Below, one piece after another: positions 45,640-57,590 of a DNA stretch of 64,000 bases. This DNA comes from Elgaria multicarinata webbii (lineage: Eukaryota > Chordata > Lepidosauria > Squamata > Anguidae): contig NC_086192.1 in NCBI RefSeq assembly GCF_023053635.1, positions 9,721,001 to 9,785,000 of the forward strand. Reading direction: 5' to 3'. Made by a program: the position numbers and the translations under genes. The first letter of the stretch is position 1. Each line of letters starts with the position of its first letter. A model generated the notes under the pieces. It was not told the DNA's origin. It ran no database searches and saw only the letters and a list, made by a program, of their open reading frames with translations.

Positions 45640-46510
45640 AGGGATAGCTCAACCACTGCGATTGTGTATTGGTAACCTTGAGACTGGACTACTGTAATGC
45701 GCTCTATATGGGGCTGCCCTCGGAAGCTGCAGCTAGTGCAGGATAGTGTGGCAAGGCTGCTGAGTGGTGTGCACACCACACGCATGTGACACACCTAAAA
45801 GAACTGCACTGACTGCCAATTTGCTACCTAGCCGGGTTCGTGGTGTAATTATTCACATATAAAGCAAAAAGTGGTTCACGTTACCAGGAAAATCGTCTTC
45901 CCCTATATAGACTAGCAATGTATGAGAAATTCATTTCACTCCGTTTTTGATCAGGATTTACCCAGTTTTCACTTTCCAGACTGAACAAGGAGTCAAACGC
46001 AATCCACAGTCAAGGTCTGTACATTTGAGCTTGCAATGTCATTCATGGGCGCCCCAAAACGGCGCTCGACAGCATGCGTCCGTTTGAAAAACGTGTCCTT
46101 TTGAACAATGTACACAAATAAGCTTTAATCCATGGGAGAAGAAGGCATGCATTTTAAGGATGGGCACAACTGAGGCATACATTTGAAAAAAAATACCCGT
46201 GAAAACGTGTGAAAAAAGAAAAATAAATGCTCGCAGCCTGTTATGGACTTGAGTTGGAACGATCTTCGGGATGCAATTTGGAGAATCCTGGCCAGCTCAT
46301 GTTTTGCTAATTCGCACATCCCTAAGTTCAGTTAGACCACTACAACCTTTAGGGGAGCCCTTTTGACCAGGCTGCATCCCACAGAGTCCCATCTAAAAGC
46401 AACATGGCAACGAGCCTTCTCAGCGGTGGCACCCTCCCTCTGGATTGCCCTCCCCTCTGCGATATGTTATGCACCAACAATCAAGTACTTCTGACGGTTA
46501 TTAAAAACTT
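45640..46510 (+). mobile_element. L2-like LINE ORF2 remnant with inserted repeat
   Basis: 45650-45860 translates to LRLDYCNALYMGLPS and KELHWLPICY-like text, the conserved thumb region of L2-clade reverse transcriptases. 46360-46510 continues with ATGGCAACGAGCCTTCTCAG and a decayed terminal motif. The unclassified repeat at about 45905-46325 separates the two parts. Confidence 0.7.
45905..46325. repeat. Unclassified dispersed repeat, copy 2
   Basis: GCAATGTATGAGAAATTCAT, GGATTTACCCAGTTTTCACT and AACAATGTACACAAATAAGC correspond to copy 1 at 35568. It interrupts an L2-like element. Right boundary near TGCTAATTCGCACATCCC. Confidence 0.5.
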
Positions 46511-46564
46511 GTTTGCCCTGGCTTTTCCTAACCATTAACTTGTCTAAACTTTGCTGTGCTTCTA

Positions 46565-46717
46565 TAGCCAGTGCGGTATAGCGGCTAAAGTGTTGAACTC
46601 TAGTCCCCCCCTTAGCCGTGGAAACCCATTGGGTGACTCTCAGCCCAACCTCACAGGGCTGTTGTTTTGAGGATAAAATGGAGAGGAGGATTATGTATGC
46701 CACCTTGGGTTCCTTGG

Positions 46718-46762
<45 letters not shown>

Positions 46763-46830
46763 GTTTTATAATTTATTGTAAACCACTTCAGGAGTGGGGT
46801 ATATAAACATTTTTTAAATAAATAAAGTGT
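46565..46830 (+). mobile_element. MIR-like head, (AAT)n and LINE tail
   Basis: GCCAGTGCGGTATAGCGGCT, GGGCTGTTGTTTTGAGGATA and CCACCTTGGGTTCCTTGGAT, then about 13 AAT units (46721-46760). A separate tail AAACCACTTCAGGAGTGGGG follows, ending in AAATAAATAAA. Confidence 0.6.
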
Positions 46831-48249
46831 GGAATTAGATGTTGTAATGTCAAAAACACCGTTGCCGAGATGCAGGGGAGGGTTGGCAGATGTGTGTGCT
46901 TAGGTCTTCCTGTGGTTGCTACCTTCCCATAAATTTCCCCCACTGCTGGATTTTTCTGTCTTAGAGGTTGACTGGGGAGCAAATAAACATGGCAGAGCAC
47001 TGGGTGGTATTTATAAATAAATAAACAAATAAATACACATTTCAAAATAGCGTTAAGAGGAAATTCTGAACGAGTTCCAGGATCTTAGAGCAAAAGGGAA
47101 CCTTTAAGCATCCATTGTTCTACTTACTGATATTAAGTAACTACACCAAGTTCTTTAGGCGGCTAGGAATAATTCTAATATATGGCATAACTGAAGCCTT
47201 AAAGAAAGTCTACTGCAAGCAAACCCAGAAGCATGCTTGTTTAACCCCACGCAATTTTGCATTTAAGGTACTGGCAAAGATACAGCTTTTACACTTGTAA
47301 TGGCATTTGTGTCCTACTTTGAACGTTATCAAACTGTTTGGTCTAATCCTTTAGGAAACACCGTAATGGGCTCATCTCCTTGGTTGGAGCCCGTTAGCAG
47401 GGCAAACGCAAAGATTTAGCTCCCCGCGTCTGTCTCTAAATCTTCTAAGTGAAAGATGATTTACAGTTAAGCTAACAAAAATGTGACCACTCTGGAGTCT
47501 GGAAAGCCTCAATCTGATTTTGGTAATCTTAAATCACGAGAAAAGATTTTGTCTCACGAACCTTGGATCCATTTAACGACGACACAAAATTGAAAAAGAA
47601 AAAAGAAAAACCGGAGTCTATTGTGAGACATTCATTAAATTATAAAAAGGTTTATGGCGCTTTCCAATGCAGGGAGGTTGTCAGCGTTTGCCTGAGAACC
47701 AAGGAAGGGGAGAGGTGAATAAAGCCCTTGGGTGGGGGGCGGGGAGGGGGGAGCCAGATAATCGTTGTTATTTTTTCACACACACCTCTCCCCAAAAACG
47801 GCATAAATTAGTCCCAACTTTACAAGGAGTGAAAAAGTCAAGCTCAGATATTTTAATTAGGAATATTAAGAAGACGGCGTCTTAAAAGTTCAACCAAATG
47901 TATTTGCCGTGGGAGATGGGAGCACTTAAAGCACATACAACTTGACCTTCTCCACGTTCTGTTAATCTAAACTGGGGCCCGGACAAGGCTCCTAAGGGAT
48001 TCAGTTTAGCAAGCCAGTGAAAGATCTTATTTGCCTGATGTACAAATGGAAGATTTTAACTGGTAGTGCGGTATAGATACTAAACAATGGACACAGCCAA
48101 TCCCAGTTCCTTGACAGGTGCGCCCTAATGATACACACACTTCCAAAGACTTTTGCAACACTCAAAACTTTACATTTTTAGGTATCCATTTAGGGGGGGG
48201 GACTGCATTAGATATGACACACATGCATGCATGCACACATGCACACAAG
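46831..48249. other. Repeat-poor intergenic block
   Basis: 47380-47660 looks like old unique non-coding sequence (GATGATTTACAGTTAAGC, GGTAATCTTAAATCACG). A short (CATG)n-type run is at about 48222-48245. No exon. Confidence 0.4.
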
Positions 48250-49080
48250 TATTTATTTATTTGAAGTATTTCTGGGCCACCTTTCAGGGCACCTTCCAAG
48301 GCAGCGTACAATACTAAAATGCATATAAGGAAATTATAGAATCATAGAATAGCAGAGTTGGAAGGGGCCTACAAGGCCATCGAGTCCAACCCCCTGCTCA
48401 GTGCAGGAATCCACCCTAAAGCATCCCTGACAGATGCTTGTCCAGCTGCCTCTTAAATTTAGTGTAATTAAAAAGCGATGCAGTAATAAAAATAGCCAAC
48501 GCTCCACAGCAAACATCAGCTTGAGACCAGTACCAACAACATAATAACCTCCTCCTCCCTCCCAATCCCTTTTCCTTTTGTGTCATGTCTTTTAGATTGT
48601 AAGCCTGTGGGCAGGGACTGTCAAGAAATACTTTTGTAAGCCGCCGTGAGAGCCTTTTTTGGCTGAATGGCGGCATAAAAATCCTTAAATAAATAAAATA
48701 ATAATAATAATAATTACAGCTCCAACCTAGCCTGGTAAAATATAATCAGGCCAGAGTAAAGAGTTAAGTCTTCAAGGCACTTCTGAAAAACCTGCAATGA
48801 TGGGACCTGGTGGACCCCTGAGGACATCTTATTCCAGAGGTGTGGGGCCGCTGCAGAAAAGGCCTTCCCTCACTGCTCCCACTGTTGGGCAAGTGAGAAG
48901 GGCCTCTCTTGCTTGTCTCAAAGTGCAGGCAGGCTGATATGGTCGATAGAATTGCTTCACACAGACTACGACCCAGGCGGTTTTAGAAAAGGCTGAGGCC
49001 CTGTACTACTTTTAAAAGAGAGTGACACCTTCTACCACACAACTGTAGGAACTGTAAAGTCAGCCCAATTAAATCTTCAG
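48250..49080 (-). mobile_element. L2-like LINE with nested CR1 and LINE tails
   Basis: Minus-strand L2-like parts at 48250-48335 (TTTATTTATTTGAAGTATTT) and 48720-49080 (TCTTATTCCAGAGGTGTGGG). Inserted between them are a minus-strand CR1 tail (48340-48452, GGCCATCGAGTCCAACCCCC) and a plus-strand LINE tail (48590-48715, GTAAGCCGCCGTGAGAGCC). Confidence 0.68.
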
Positions 49081-49616
49081 GGAGCATACAGCAGCCTGCA
49101 TTGGCCACTGACAAAGACTTTGTGTTGAAACGCGTTTGGCCTGTTCATTTTATGTTGTTTCTACCGGATATTTGTTCCTGTGCAATATGTTATTGCACTC
49201 TTAATGCAATGTTATTGTTAATTCCAATTTTATTCTTGTACATTAAATATCACTGCTTTATTGTAGATATCCTTAACCTTTTGTTTAGCATGCACTGAGA
49301 ACAGCCCTTGAAGAGCTAAGCAAGTGCTGAAATAACCAACCATCTCTTTTGCCATCTGGCCGGCTTTATGGAAGATTCGCATGCCTCGTGTGTCACCACA
49401 GGACACGTGCTGGGAACGGGCGGACAAGTCAACTGGTCTTGTTTCTTATAGCCCTTTGGAACAGGGCCGTAAAAAAGGTTCTGGTGTGCTTTGACAAGTA
49501 TTATTATTAAATCTTGCTTCCAAAGCGCTGTTGGAGAATGGGAGTTGGTCAACCACCCTAGCTTCACCCTAGCTTCTGTGGGGGCTTTTGTCAAAAATTA
49601 AGCGTAAGGTGGAAAA
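49081..49616. other. Intergenic sequence
   Basis: 49090-49140 contains GTGTTGAAACGCGTTTGGCC, a phrase typical of certain dispersed retroelement tails, but the family could not be fixed. The short plus-strand frame from 49101 is not a gene. Confidence 0.35.
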
Positions 49617-49895
49617 GAACATAAGACTGAAGATCCATCTAGTCCAGCATTCTGTTCACACAATGGCCAAGCAGCTGTCGACAAGGGACCCACAAGCAGG
49701 ACATGAGTGCAACAGCACTCTCCCACCCATGTTCCCCAGCAACTGCTACTAGAGGTAGCACATAGCTATCAGGACTAGTAGTCATTGGTAGCCTTCTCCT
49801 CCAGCAATTTATCTAACCCCCTTTTAAAGCCATCCAAATTGGTGGCCATCACTACATCTTGGAGCAGTGAATTCCAGTTTAACTATGCGCCATGT
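49617..49895 (-). mobile_element. CR1 LINE 3' end, TCTTATG-tailed type
   Basis: CATCTAGTCCAGCATTCTGT, CCCACCCATGTTCCCCAGCA, AGCCATCCAAATTGGTGGCC, ACTATGCGCCATGTG in minus orientation. Confidence 0.85.
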
Positions 49896-52714
49896 GTAAT
49901 CCCTTTAACTTTTAACTGTGTACAGAGTTTATCCTTGATATCAAAGGTGTCCAGCACTTTCCCTTCAACACTCCACATGATTTCTTGGTTATATCCCACA
50001 ACCTATTAACGAAGCTGTTCCGTTCAATTTTCTAGGGCTACTCTGAGTAAACGGCCTTAAAAGCTGAAATAAGACATAACCTGAGGAATCCCAGAGCATG
50101 ATCTGTACTCCTCCCCTATTTCTGTTTTTCTCTTGGAACCAGACGTCTACTCAAAAAGACCTGCAGACAACTTATTTCAGAAGCTGTCGGCGCCCTTTTT
50201 TTTATCCGCCAAAGGCGTGCTTTGCAAAGCACTCCATCTTCTGCCACCGTCTGCGCTGGTTTGTGGCAGATTATTCCCAGGCCTACCAGACTGGCGTAAA
50301 GCATCAGAGAGAGAGCAACGGCATTCAGTCAATGACGGTATCCCGCATATATGCTGTGGTCATTACATACCCAGCCAAACAGAAAGGAACAGTCGTTCAA
50401 GCCTGAAGGAGTATGCACTCAGAATAAGGTGCAATTGCTTGCTATTTGGATGAGGTCAGGCCTCAGCAATGATCCAGCCCAAGGAAATCAGAGTCCAGGA
50501 CTGATGTGTGAGTGTTTTGGAGCTGACTATCAATCCCATTGGGCCAAAAACAGCTGTATAGCCAAAGTCAGGCAGGGGTCAAGATCGGAGGCAGCAATCT
50601 GGGAAATGTGGCAGGCGTTCAAGCAGTGTCCTCACGTAGGTTGCTTGTGTGGAGACTTGTGTGGAGTTTGAGGAGACTTGATAGTGTCTGGTGGGCTGGA
50701 ATTGATCCTTCAGGGACAGATGGTGGAGTATTCCGGCAGGCTGTCATGTTCTCTGTCCTCGACCTCCCCCCCTCTGGATTACAAGAGGACTCAAACTGGA
50801 AGAGGCTTCATTCAGTAATCATCAGCTGCTACTTTGAGACCTTCCAGGCTGGAGTACAAGGCTTTACCAGACTCCTCGGACTCAGACAGCACCCCTCCAA
50901 TGCAGTCCTCACTGCCTCTACACTGTAGTAGCCAGTGGCTGAAGAACTAGTCAATGGGCCTTTAAGATGTAGACAGATCGTCAGAGTGGGTGGAGTTAAG
51001 GGCAAGTCCAGACCTGTCAGCCTTCACAAGACCTCCGCATGTTGCTGAGACAACAGCACTTCCAGAATGAGCCAGCATTGATCTGATGAGGGTATTGAGC
51101 AACCCAATGGCAACTTCTCACTGTGGGTACACATGGGCAAAGTGGGTTCTCATGGGAGAGCATAACATATACAGTGTACATTGCTATTTCTCCTACATAG
51201 TTGCATGGGGAACCGTCATGTGAAGTAGTCCTGCTTGGCTCCCAACTTGGCTTATTCATTAGCGGGTGGAGCTATGCTTGGTCAAAATGGTATCCCCAGA
51301 ATGAGTGGAAGCAAAATGTTTTGACACCATCACATTGTCCACGCTCCGTAGCACTGTTGCCACTGGCGGAGGTTACAGAAACACACACACACATAGCGCG
51401 ACTGATCCTCTGAACATCCCACTGGTGACCTACAGATCAGAACTCTCTAATTACTTGTAAGGCCCAGTAGGGCCCAGTTGTCTTACTCACTTCACCAACA
51501 GGGCAGCCATCAGGCCAAGGGAGTTACTCGCTGGACGTGTACTGAGCTGCAGCACCATCTGTGAAGTGGCCAGAGACAGTACTGTAGCTCATCAACCCAG
51601 CTGGACCAGGTGACATGAAGAACCAATAAAGCTAATTCTATACGATCACTTCTCCAGGCTTAGTTGAGGAGTCTAAGCAACTCCTGCTTGGGAGATGCTT
51701 CCGAACAGCTTCACTTTGCCTTTTCCAGAACTTGACCACCAGCCTATCTTAGGCCAGGTCATCTGTCTCTGGCTATCTAGACCCTTATCTTCCTGATATG
51801 TTCTCAGCTATGTTGCTTGCCACTGACCCTGCTGGCCCTGATTCTGCATTAGCTTACTTGCATCTCACACTTGTGTTCCCCAAAGGTCCTTTCTTTTGCC
51901 TTCCTCCCCTTTCTGCCTCTACAAACTGATAACAGGAACACTACGTTACTGATAGGAAGAAAGCAACCACACAGTTTAGCCAGACTGCAGTGCTTTGACA
52001 TCCAGCTGACTTTATGGGAAGCTTCAATGTACGCTTCAAATCCCTTCCACTAAAACCAGGGGGGCTTAAAAAGTGCTAACTCTGACTAACTGAATTTGCC
52101 CGGGGGGTTGGTGGTTTTGTTCTGTGTTTTTTCTGGGCTGCATGGAAGAAGTCCTCATTTCCTGGGTGCCTTGTAGGTCATGCTAGCTTTAAACAAAAGG
52201 AAGAACTAGGGAACAGCGCAACAGTTTACAGGCTTAAAGACCTGTGGAGAGGAAAAAAAGGGGGGAAAGGCATCTAAGGCTGTAACAGTGCTGTGTTTTC
52301 AAGCAGCGGTTGCTTTCATTGTGCCCCTGAAGCATTTGTTCTTTTGTTTATTGCCAAAAGCACTTTGGTAGGGTGGAGAGCGCCTTCACAAAGAGAGCCG
52401 TTATCCCTCCCCTTCTTTTGTACTCGGGTGGCTAAGAATTACGTTCACGGATCTGCTAGAAACACACTTCAAATTGCATATTAAGAGCTCAAGAGAAGCC
52501 ACGACCCCCCACAAATGCAACTCATGAGGCAGGGTGAGGTGGCTGCCTCAGGTGGCAGATGCTGGGGGGCAGGGAGAACAACCATCTCTCTCTCTCTCTG
52601 CTCCGTGCCCTCTGCTGCAGCAGGTCTAGAACAAGGAACTTTTGAGTCTACATGCAGCTGCCCCATACAATAAGCTGCAGAATTATGGGCTGGAGCATCA
52701 GTAAAGTAAACCTA
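49896..52714. other. Long intergenic block, unassigned
   Basis: About 2.8 kb with no recognised repeat and no convincing gene. Several overlapping open frames (50098-50928 plus) lack family matches and mutually conflict. A (TC)n run sits at about 52586-52600. It may hold an old, unrecognised element at 50450-51850. Confidence 0.35.
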
Positions 52715-53160
52715 GGCTGAGTGGACTGGTCCTTCCCATCCACGCTAGTCATTGAGTCCTCCTGGACCTTAACCTAAGCAATACGGTCTTCCTGGTTTTG
52801 GTGTGCTTCTGTATGTCCCCTTGGTTCTCACTCCTGCTTGCTCCTCAGCTCTGATGTCCGGCTTTTCCCCTTGGTTCTCACTCCTGCTTGCTCCTCAGCT
52901 CTGATGTCCGGCTTTTCCCCTTGGTTCTCATTCCTGCTTGCTCCTCAGCTCTGATGTCCGGCTTTTCCCCTTGGTTCTCATTCCTGCTTGCTCCTCAGCT
53001 CTGATGTCCGGCTTTCCCCCTTGGTTCTCACTCCTGCTTGCTCCTCAGCTCTGACCTGTTTCCTTCTCAGTTCTGACTCAACTCCTGGCTGTTAGGTCAT
53101 CTCAGACAGCTGCCTACAACTCAGCCCTGGCCTCTGTCCGTCTTTCTAGCTTGGTTCTGC
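52715..53160 (+). repeat. Dispersed repeat carrying a 50-bp minisatellite
   Basis: At 52817-53054, a 50-base unit (CCCCTTGGTTCTCACTCCTG ...) is repeated 4.7 times. Copies start at 52817, 52867, 52917, 52967 and 53017 with one or two substitutions. The flanks (GTCTTCCTGGTTTTGGTGTG) match the dispersed repeat at 25170-25620. Confidence 0.85.
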
Positions 53161-53368
53161 GGGAGTGTTCCGCCATAGACTCATGCTGCTTTGCTTGGGA
53201 AAGGGTTCGCTCTGTCCGTGGCGTTGGCTGCATGCATGGACTGCACTGCTCATTTCCTGATGAGTATTTCCAGCATCTACCGGGAAGGCAGGTGGGCTAC
53301 CTGCATAGACTATGCATTAGAGCTTTGCAAGGGCTTGGTGTTGAGGATACTTTAGAAAGCCAGTGAGG

Positions 53369-53705
53369 TTTATTTATTTATTTATTACATTTATATACCA
53401 CCCCATAGCCAAAGCTCTCTGGGCGGTTTACAAAAGTTAAAAACAGTAAACCTTAAAAAATGTATACAAAATTTAAAACCATCAAAAACATAAAAACAAC
53501 AACGTCCATTTAAAAACAACAGTTCTGGGGTCCATTAAAAGACAAACTTAGCGTTGTTAAATGCTGTTAAATGCCTGGGAGAAAAGAAAAGTCTTGACCT
53601 GGTGCCTGAAAGATAACAATGTTGGCACCAGGTAAGCCTCATTGGGGAGATCATTCCACAGTCGGGGGGCCACCACTGAAAAGGCCCTCTCCCTTGTGCA
53701 CTAGT
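53369..53705 (-). mobile_element. L2-like LINE 3' end
   Basis: TTTATTTATTTATTACATTT, CTCTGGGCGGTTTACAAAAG, GATAACAATGTTGGCACCAG, GAGATCATTCCACAGTCGGG. The minus frame reads GPFQWWPPDCGMI, a decayed form of the L2-type terminal motif. Confidence 0.8.
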
Positions 53706-54044
53706 TGATACTTGGCCTGAGCTGGGATTTGAAGCTGCCCAAGCACTTAAGTTGAGTGTGCTGCACATTGGGTCTCTAGTTCAGGCTTCAGCCAAATTCA
53801 GAGATCGGCTGCTGCTGAGCGTTTGGTTCTGGACTAGGCCGACAAGGATGCAAAGGGTGAAATGCAGAAGTCGTGGGCTAAGATGGACCCGTGATCAACT
53901 TCCGGAGCAGGCAGCCAAGGGGGGATAGCAGGGCAAGTCGAGTCAAGTCTGTTCAGCAGCTTCTCTCCATGCTGAGTTGCTCAGACTGAGGATTCAAATG
54001 TTAAGGCTTTCTAGGCGCATCTTCGCTGGCTCATAGGGTAGGGA

Positions 54045-54215
54045 AGGGCTGTAGCTTGGTGTTATAGCAACAGTGTTGCATGCACAAGGTCTCAGGTTCG
54101 ATGCCCGGCATCTCCTGACAGAAATAGGAAAGAATCCTGCCCGAAACCTTGGAGAGCCGCTGCCAGTCAGTGTCGACAATACCAGGCCAAATGGACCAAT
54201 GGTCTGACTCTGGTC
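54045..54215 (+). mobile_element. tRNA-derived SINE, near full length
   Basis: B box GGTTCGATGCC, CCTTGGAGAGCCGCTGCCAG, tail CCAGGCCAAATGGACCAATG. It abuts a minus-strand dispersed repeat at 54225-54375. Confidence 0.82.
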
Positions 54216-54224
54216 CTAAGCCAG

Positions 54225-54375
54225 GTCAGGACTGAAGGACAACTAAAAGATACAAGAACACACAAAAGCTCAGGATTCACTAGTTGCTCACACAAGACTC
54301 AAATGGAACAGGAAGCCCTGTTATACGCCTTCCTGTCTAGGAGGGTCCAATGGCTAGCTCAACCAATAGTACTGC
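54225..54375 (-). mobile_element. Dispersed repeat of uncertain class
   Basis: Minus strand: GGACCCTCCTAGACAGGAAG and GGGCTTCCTGTTCC, matching the copy at 25175-25260. Confidence 0.5.
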
Positions 54376-56134
54376 AGGCCTTGATCCACAGACCCCAATT
54401 TCCCTGGTTTGCTGAAGGATCCAAGCACTGGTGACAAGGGAAGTAAGGTTCTGGAGACTGGCTGCTGGAGACATGGATTCAACCCCTCTTCCTATACAAT
54501 ATAGAAGAACTCGGTGGGAAAGGGACACATAGAGGGGGAAGGGGGGGTGCAAATAGAAGTTCAGTGCTCGTTTTCTCAAGGCTACAGGCCAGAGGAAAGA
54601 GTACATCTGCCCACTCCCCATCCAGGTACATGGCAAAGAAAGAAAGAAAGATGTTCTGTTAAGCAAGAACACTGCCCGTGAGAGGTTCATCATTTTCAAT
54701 AGCCTGTTAGCACACCTGCCAAAACATCTCTCCAGTTGTGTTTATATTCTATTCTTTTCTTTGCAGCCACATTATAGAAAACAGTTGACAAAGGATTCTT
54801 TTCTCCTTCCCTGTTGGTAGCTTTTGAAAATCCTGCCTATGTCTATTGTATGGCCGGACACACATTAAGTCTCTATTATTAGCACTTCACTGTTCCTGAA
54901 AACCTGCGAAAAGTTCAACATAACAGGTGAGGGGATGAAAGGAGCTCCCAAAACATTACAACTTTTGTGTTGGCCAATAGGCGTCACCCGAAAGCTACTC
55001 TCTCACGCATTGTGACTTCATTGCATTAAAGCCTAAGTCAATAGCAAATGGAAATTTTACATCGTATGTGCGTGAGGGGCGGTGCGGCGGGGAGAAGCCG
55101 TGTCTTTCATGTGCAAGGTGTTTTATCAAGACAGGATCTCTTTTGTTGCTCAGCCAAAACGGCAACAATGGAAAGGCCACATTGGCGGGCCTCGCCGAGC
55201 GGGCTGTGAAAGACGAGAATCGCTCGGGATCATTCGAAAGAAGAAGTTAAGAAGTTATCTCGGTCGGCTTTGAACTTCTGTTTCGCTACAAACGTGGATG
55301 GTGTGCAACTCTGGGGCCGAAATACGTCCCAAAGGGAAAGGAAACTGTACGTTCACTGGATAATGTAAGGCTTGCTTTGCCAGGCTAGACCAAGATCTAT
55401 CACATCTAGCATCCTATTTCTAATCGCCGCCATCTGGGATGCTCCCAAGCCAGCCGTGAAGGGCGATGGCCATCTCTCGCTATTTGCTGTAAGCATCTGG
55501 TATCCTCCCCTTTAAGCAAACATAGCTTTTGATACACTATGGAAGAGCTCCTGTCTCAGTGAAACAGAACATATTTTGCCTGCAGAAGGCCTCTGGTAGG
55601 GTTGCCAGATTCAGAACCAAACACCCAACTCCCTTGACTTCAGGTATACAGAATCACCAGCCCAGAGGCTAAATTTGGCTTTCCTGGGGTGCTCTTTCCC
55701 CTAACCAGTGCCTTTTGGGTGTTTTCCCAGATTCTGTGCAGTTTTCCTCCATCCCAAAAGGTTGAAATGCTGCTCCTGAGGCTTAGGTACTGGAGGTAAG
55801 AGCTTCAACCTACAATAGCCTGGTATTTTTGGCCCCGCCCACCACTGGTGCTGCCCCCGAGAGGTTCTCTGACATGGAATCTGGCCCTTGGGCTGGAAGA
55901 GGTTCAACACCCCTGCTTTGCATCTTCCAAATGACACATTATGGTTTCTCCTGTCCATTCCCTCCCCTACTTGCTGCGAGGTGTTTATCTAAAGCCCTGA
56001 TCAATTGCAGCAGGTTGGGAAGGGGCTGACAACACACAGGAGAAGCTGCAGTTCACTTTATCTTCTGCTGCATTGGGAGATTGGAAGGGAGATTGCATGT
56101 TTTCTGGCTTTCAATCTATCAACCTTCATCTCAG
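54376..56134. other. Repeat-poor block with candidate regulatory core
   Basis: 54985-55290 (GCATTGTGACTTCATTGCAT ... CAAGGTGTTTTATCAAGAC) is unique and old-looking. The neighbouring (GAAA)n at about 54635-54650 is trivial. No coding exon. Confidence 0.4.
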
Positions 56135-56257
56135 GTTCAATCCTGTGCATGTTTAGATAGAAAAAAAGTCCTACAATTCCCAGCATTCTCCAACCAGCCA
56201 TGCTTGGAGTTAAAGGACTTTCTTCTGTCTGAACATGCATAGGATTGCTCCCTAAAA
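56135..56257. mobile_element. MITE, older copy of the 41463 family
   Basis: CAATCCTGTGCATGTTTAGA at the left; TCTGAACATGCATAGGATTG at the right. Same inner CTACAATTCCCAGCAT block. Confidence 0.78.
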
Positions 56258-56689
56258 GGAGCTTAGGTAGCAAGATGCCTGGGACCTGAGACAGCCAGAA
56301 CAGGTAAGAGTTGAAAATATTGGATCAATGACCTGACTCAATAAAAGGCAATATATAGCCCCTCTTCCTCCATGAATTTATTGCCTAATCCCTTTTTATA
56401 ACCATTCTCACATCCTGTGGCGACGAATATCATAAGCTAATTATATACCGAAGGAAGGAAGACTTCTGTTGGTCTGTCCTAGATCTCCTGCCAGTCAGCT
56501 TCCCTGAATGACCCGCCAAGTTGCTTACAATAATCAAACACTTCTGCTCCTGGTTGCTCAATTAAGGTACAATAAAAAAAACCAAGCTGATAAGGCAGAA
56601 CATGAGAGCAGGCAGGTAAACACGCCGAGATAAGAGGCAGCAAGTAAGAGGCTATTAAAAGCTTTTCAGGTGCCATTAAAAGCTGGAGA

Positions 56690-57155
56690 GAATAGGGCAG
56701 ACTTCATTGGGGTGTAAAAGATAACAATGGTGGCACCAGGTGAACTATATAGAGAGGGGGGCAGAGCCAGCAGGCCACTCCAACAAGCACCATGAAGAGG
56801 GGATAGAGAGAGGCACAAACTGACATCCAAATGGTACAACAGTCTGGTGAGGGTTTGTGGGATGCCTCGTGGGCAGCAAATATATGGGGAAGCCATTGGG
56901 AAGCTCCATAGTCTGGGCCCCACCACAGGGGAAGTCCTTTCTCCCATAGCCACCTACCTAAGGCCTGAAGGTTGGGGCACCTGGTAGCAACTCTCCAGGA
57001 TTTCAGACAGAAGCATTTCCCTGCCCTAGCTGGCATAACCGCGGAGAGAGCTTTGGCGATGGAGCGGTATATAAATATAAACAGCAACAACAACAACAGG
57101 GAATGAACCCAGGACCTTCTCAATGCAAAGTAGGAACTCTACCACTGAGCCTTAA
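56690..57155 (-). mobile_element. L2-like fragment and a SINE with nested LINE tail
   Basis: 56690-56950: GATAACAATGGTGGCACCAG and GGGCCCCACCACAGGGGAAG, an L2-like minus copy. 56975-57155: SINE in minus orientation (TCTCCAGGATTTCAGACAG ... AACTCTACCACTGAGCC), interrupted at about 57028-57098 by a LINE tail (GGCGATGGAGCGGTATATAA, (AAC)n). Confidence 0.65.
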
Positions 57156-57206
57156 AAACAGAGGAAGTGGTCTTATGCTCTGCTGGTCTGCACAATCAAA
57201 CAGCCC

Positions 57207-57445
57207 ACCATGGCTTATTTAAGCCATAGCTGGCTGCGATGTATGTGGGCCGCCATTTTGAATATGCAAGCCACAAACCGGGCGGAGGTGGGTTGTGCGA
57301 GGGTTAAACAACCCTCGCACAACCCATGGCCTGTTTTACTGTAGATGACACGACAAGCCACGGTTGCAGCTTGAATATTCCAAAGCCACCCGGCGTGCCC
57401 CTGCACACGCCGCATCCTGTGTGGCTTATTTGAGCCATGGTGATC
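57207..57445. mobile_element. Inverted-repeat element with central hairpin
   Basis: Ends ACCATGGCTTATTTAAGCCA and the complement of ACCATGGCTCAAATAAGCCA. A perfect 17-bp hairpin (57289-57305 with 57310-57326, loop AAAC) sits inside. Class unknown. Confidence 0.65.
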
Positions 57446-57467
57446 ATGCAAACCAGGTCAATGAATC

Positions 57468-57590
57468 AATACTATTGGTTCATCTAGCTCAGTATTGTCT
57501 ACAATGACAGGGAACGATTCTCCAGGACTTCAGAGAGGGTTTTTTTTCCCCCCAGGCCTATCTGGAGATGCCAGGAATTGAAGGTTTTGT
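57468..57590 (-). mobile_element. tRNA-derived SINE
   Basis: CTATTGGTTCATCTAGCTCA, TTCTCCAGGACTTCAGAGAG, TATCTGGAGATGCCAGGAAT in minus orientation. Confidence 0.75.

Noticed and set aside
49090-49140. Named retroelement from the GAAACGCGTTTGG phrase
   Set aside because: The phrase recalls dispersed retroelement tails in other vertebrates, but one short phrase is not enough to assign a family.
50098-50928. Multi-exon gene from overlapping plus-strand frames
   Set aside because: Frames conflict, codon use is unremarkable, and no protein family is recognisable.
52817-53054. CRISPR array
   Set aside because: The 50-bp units are contiguous without unique spacers, in a vertebrate genome; it is a minisatellite.
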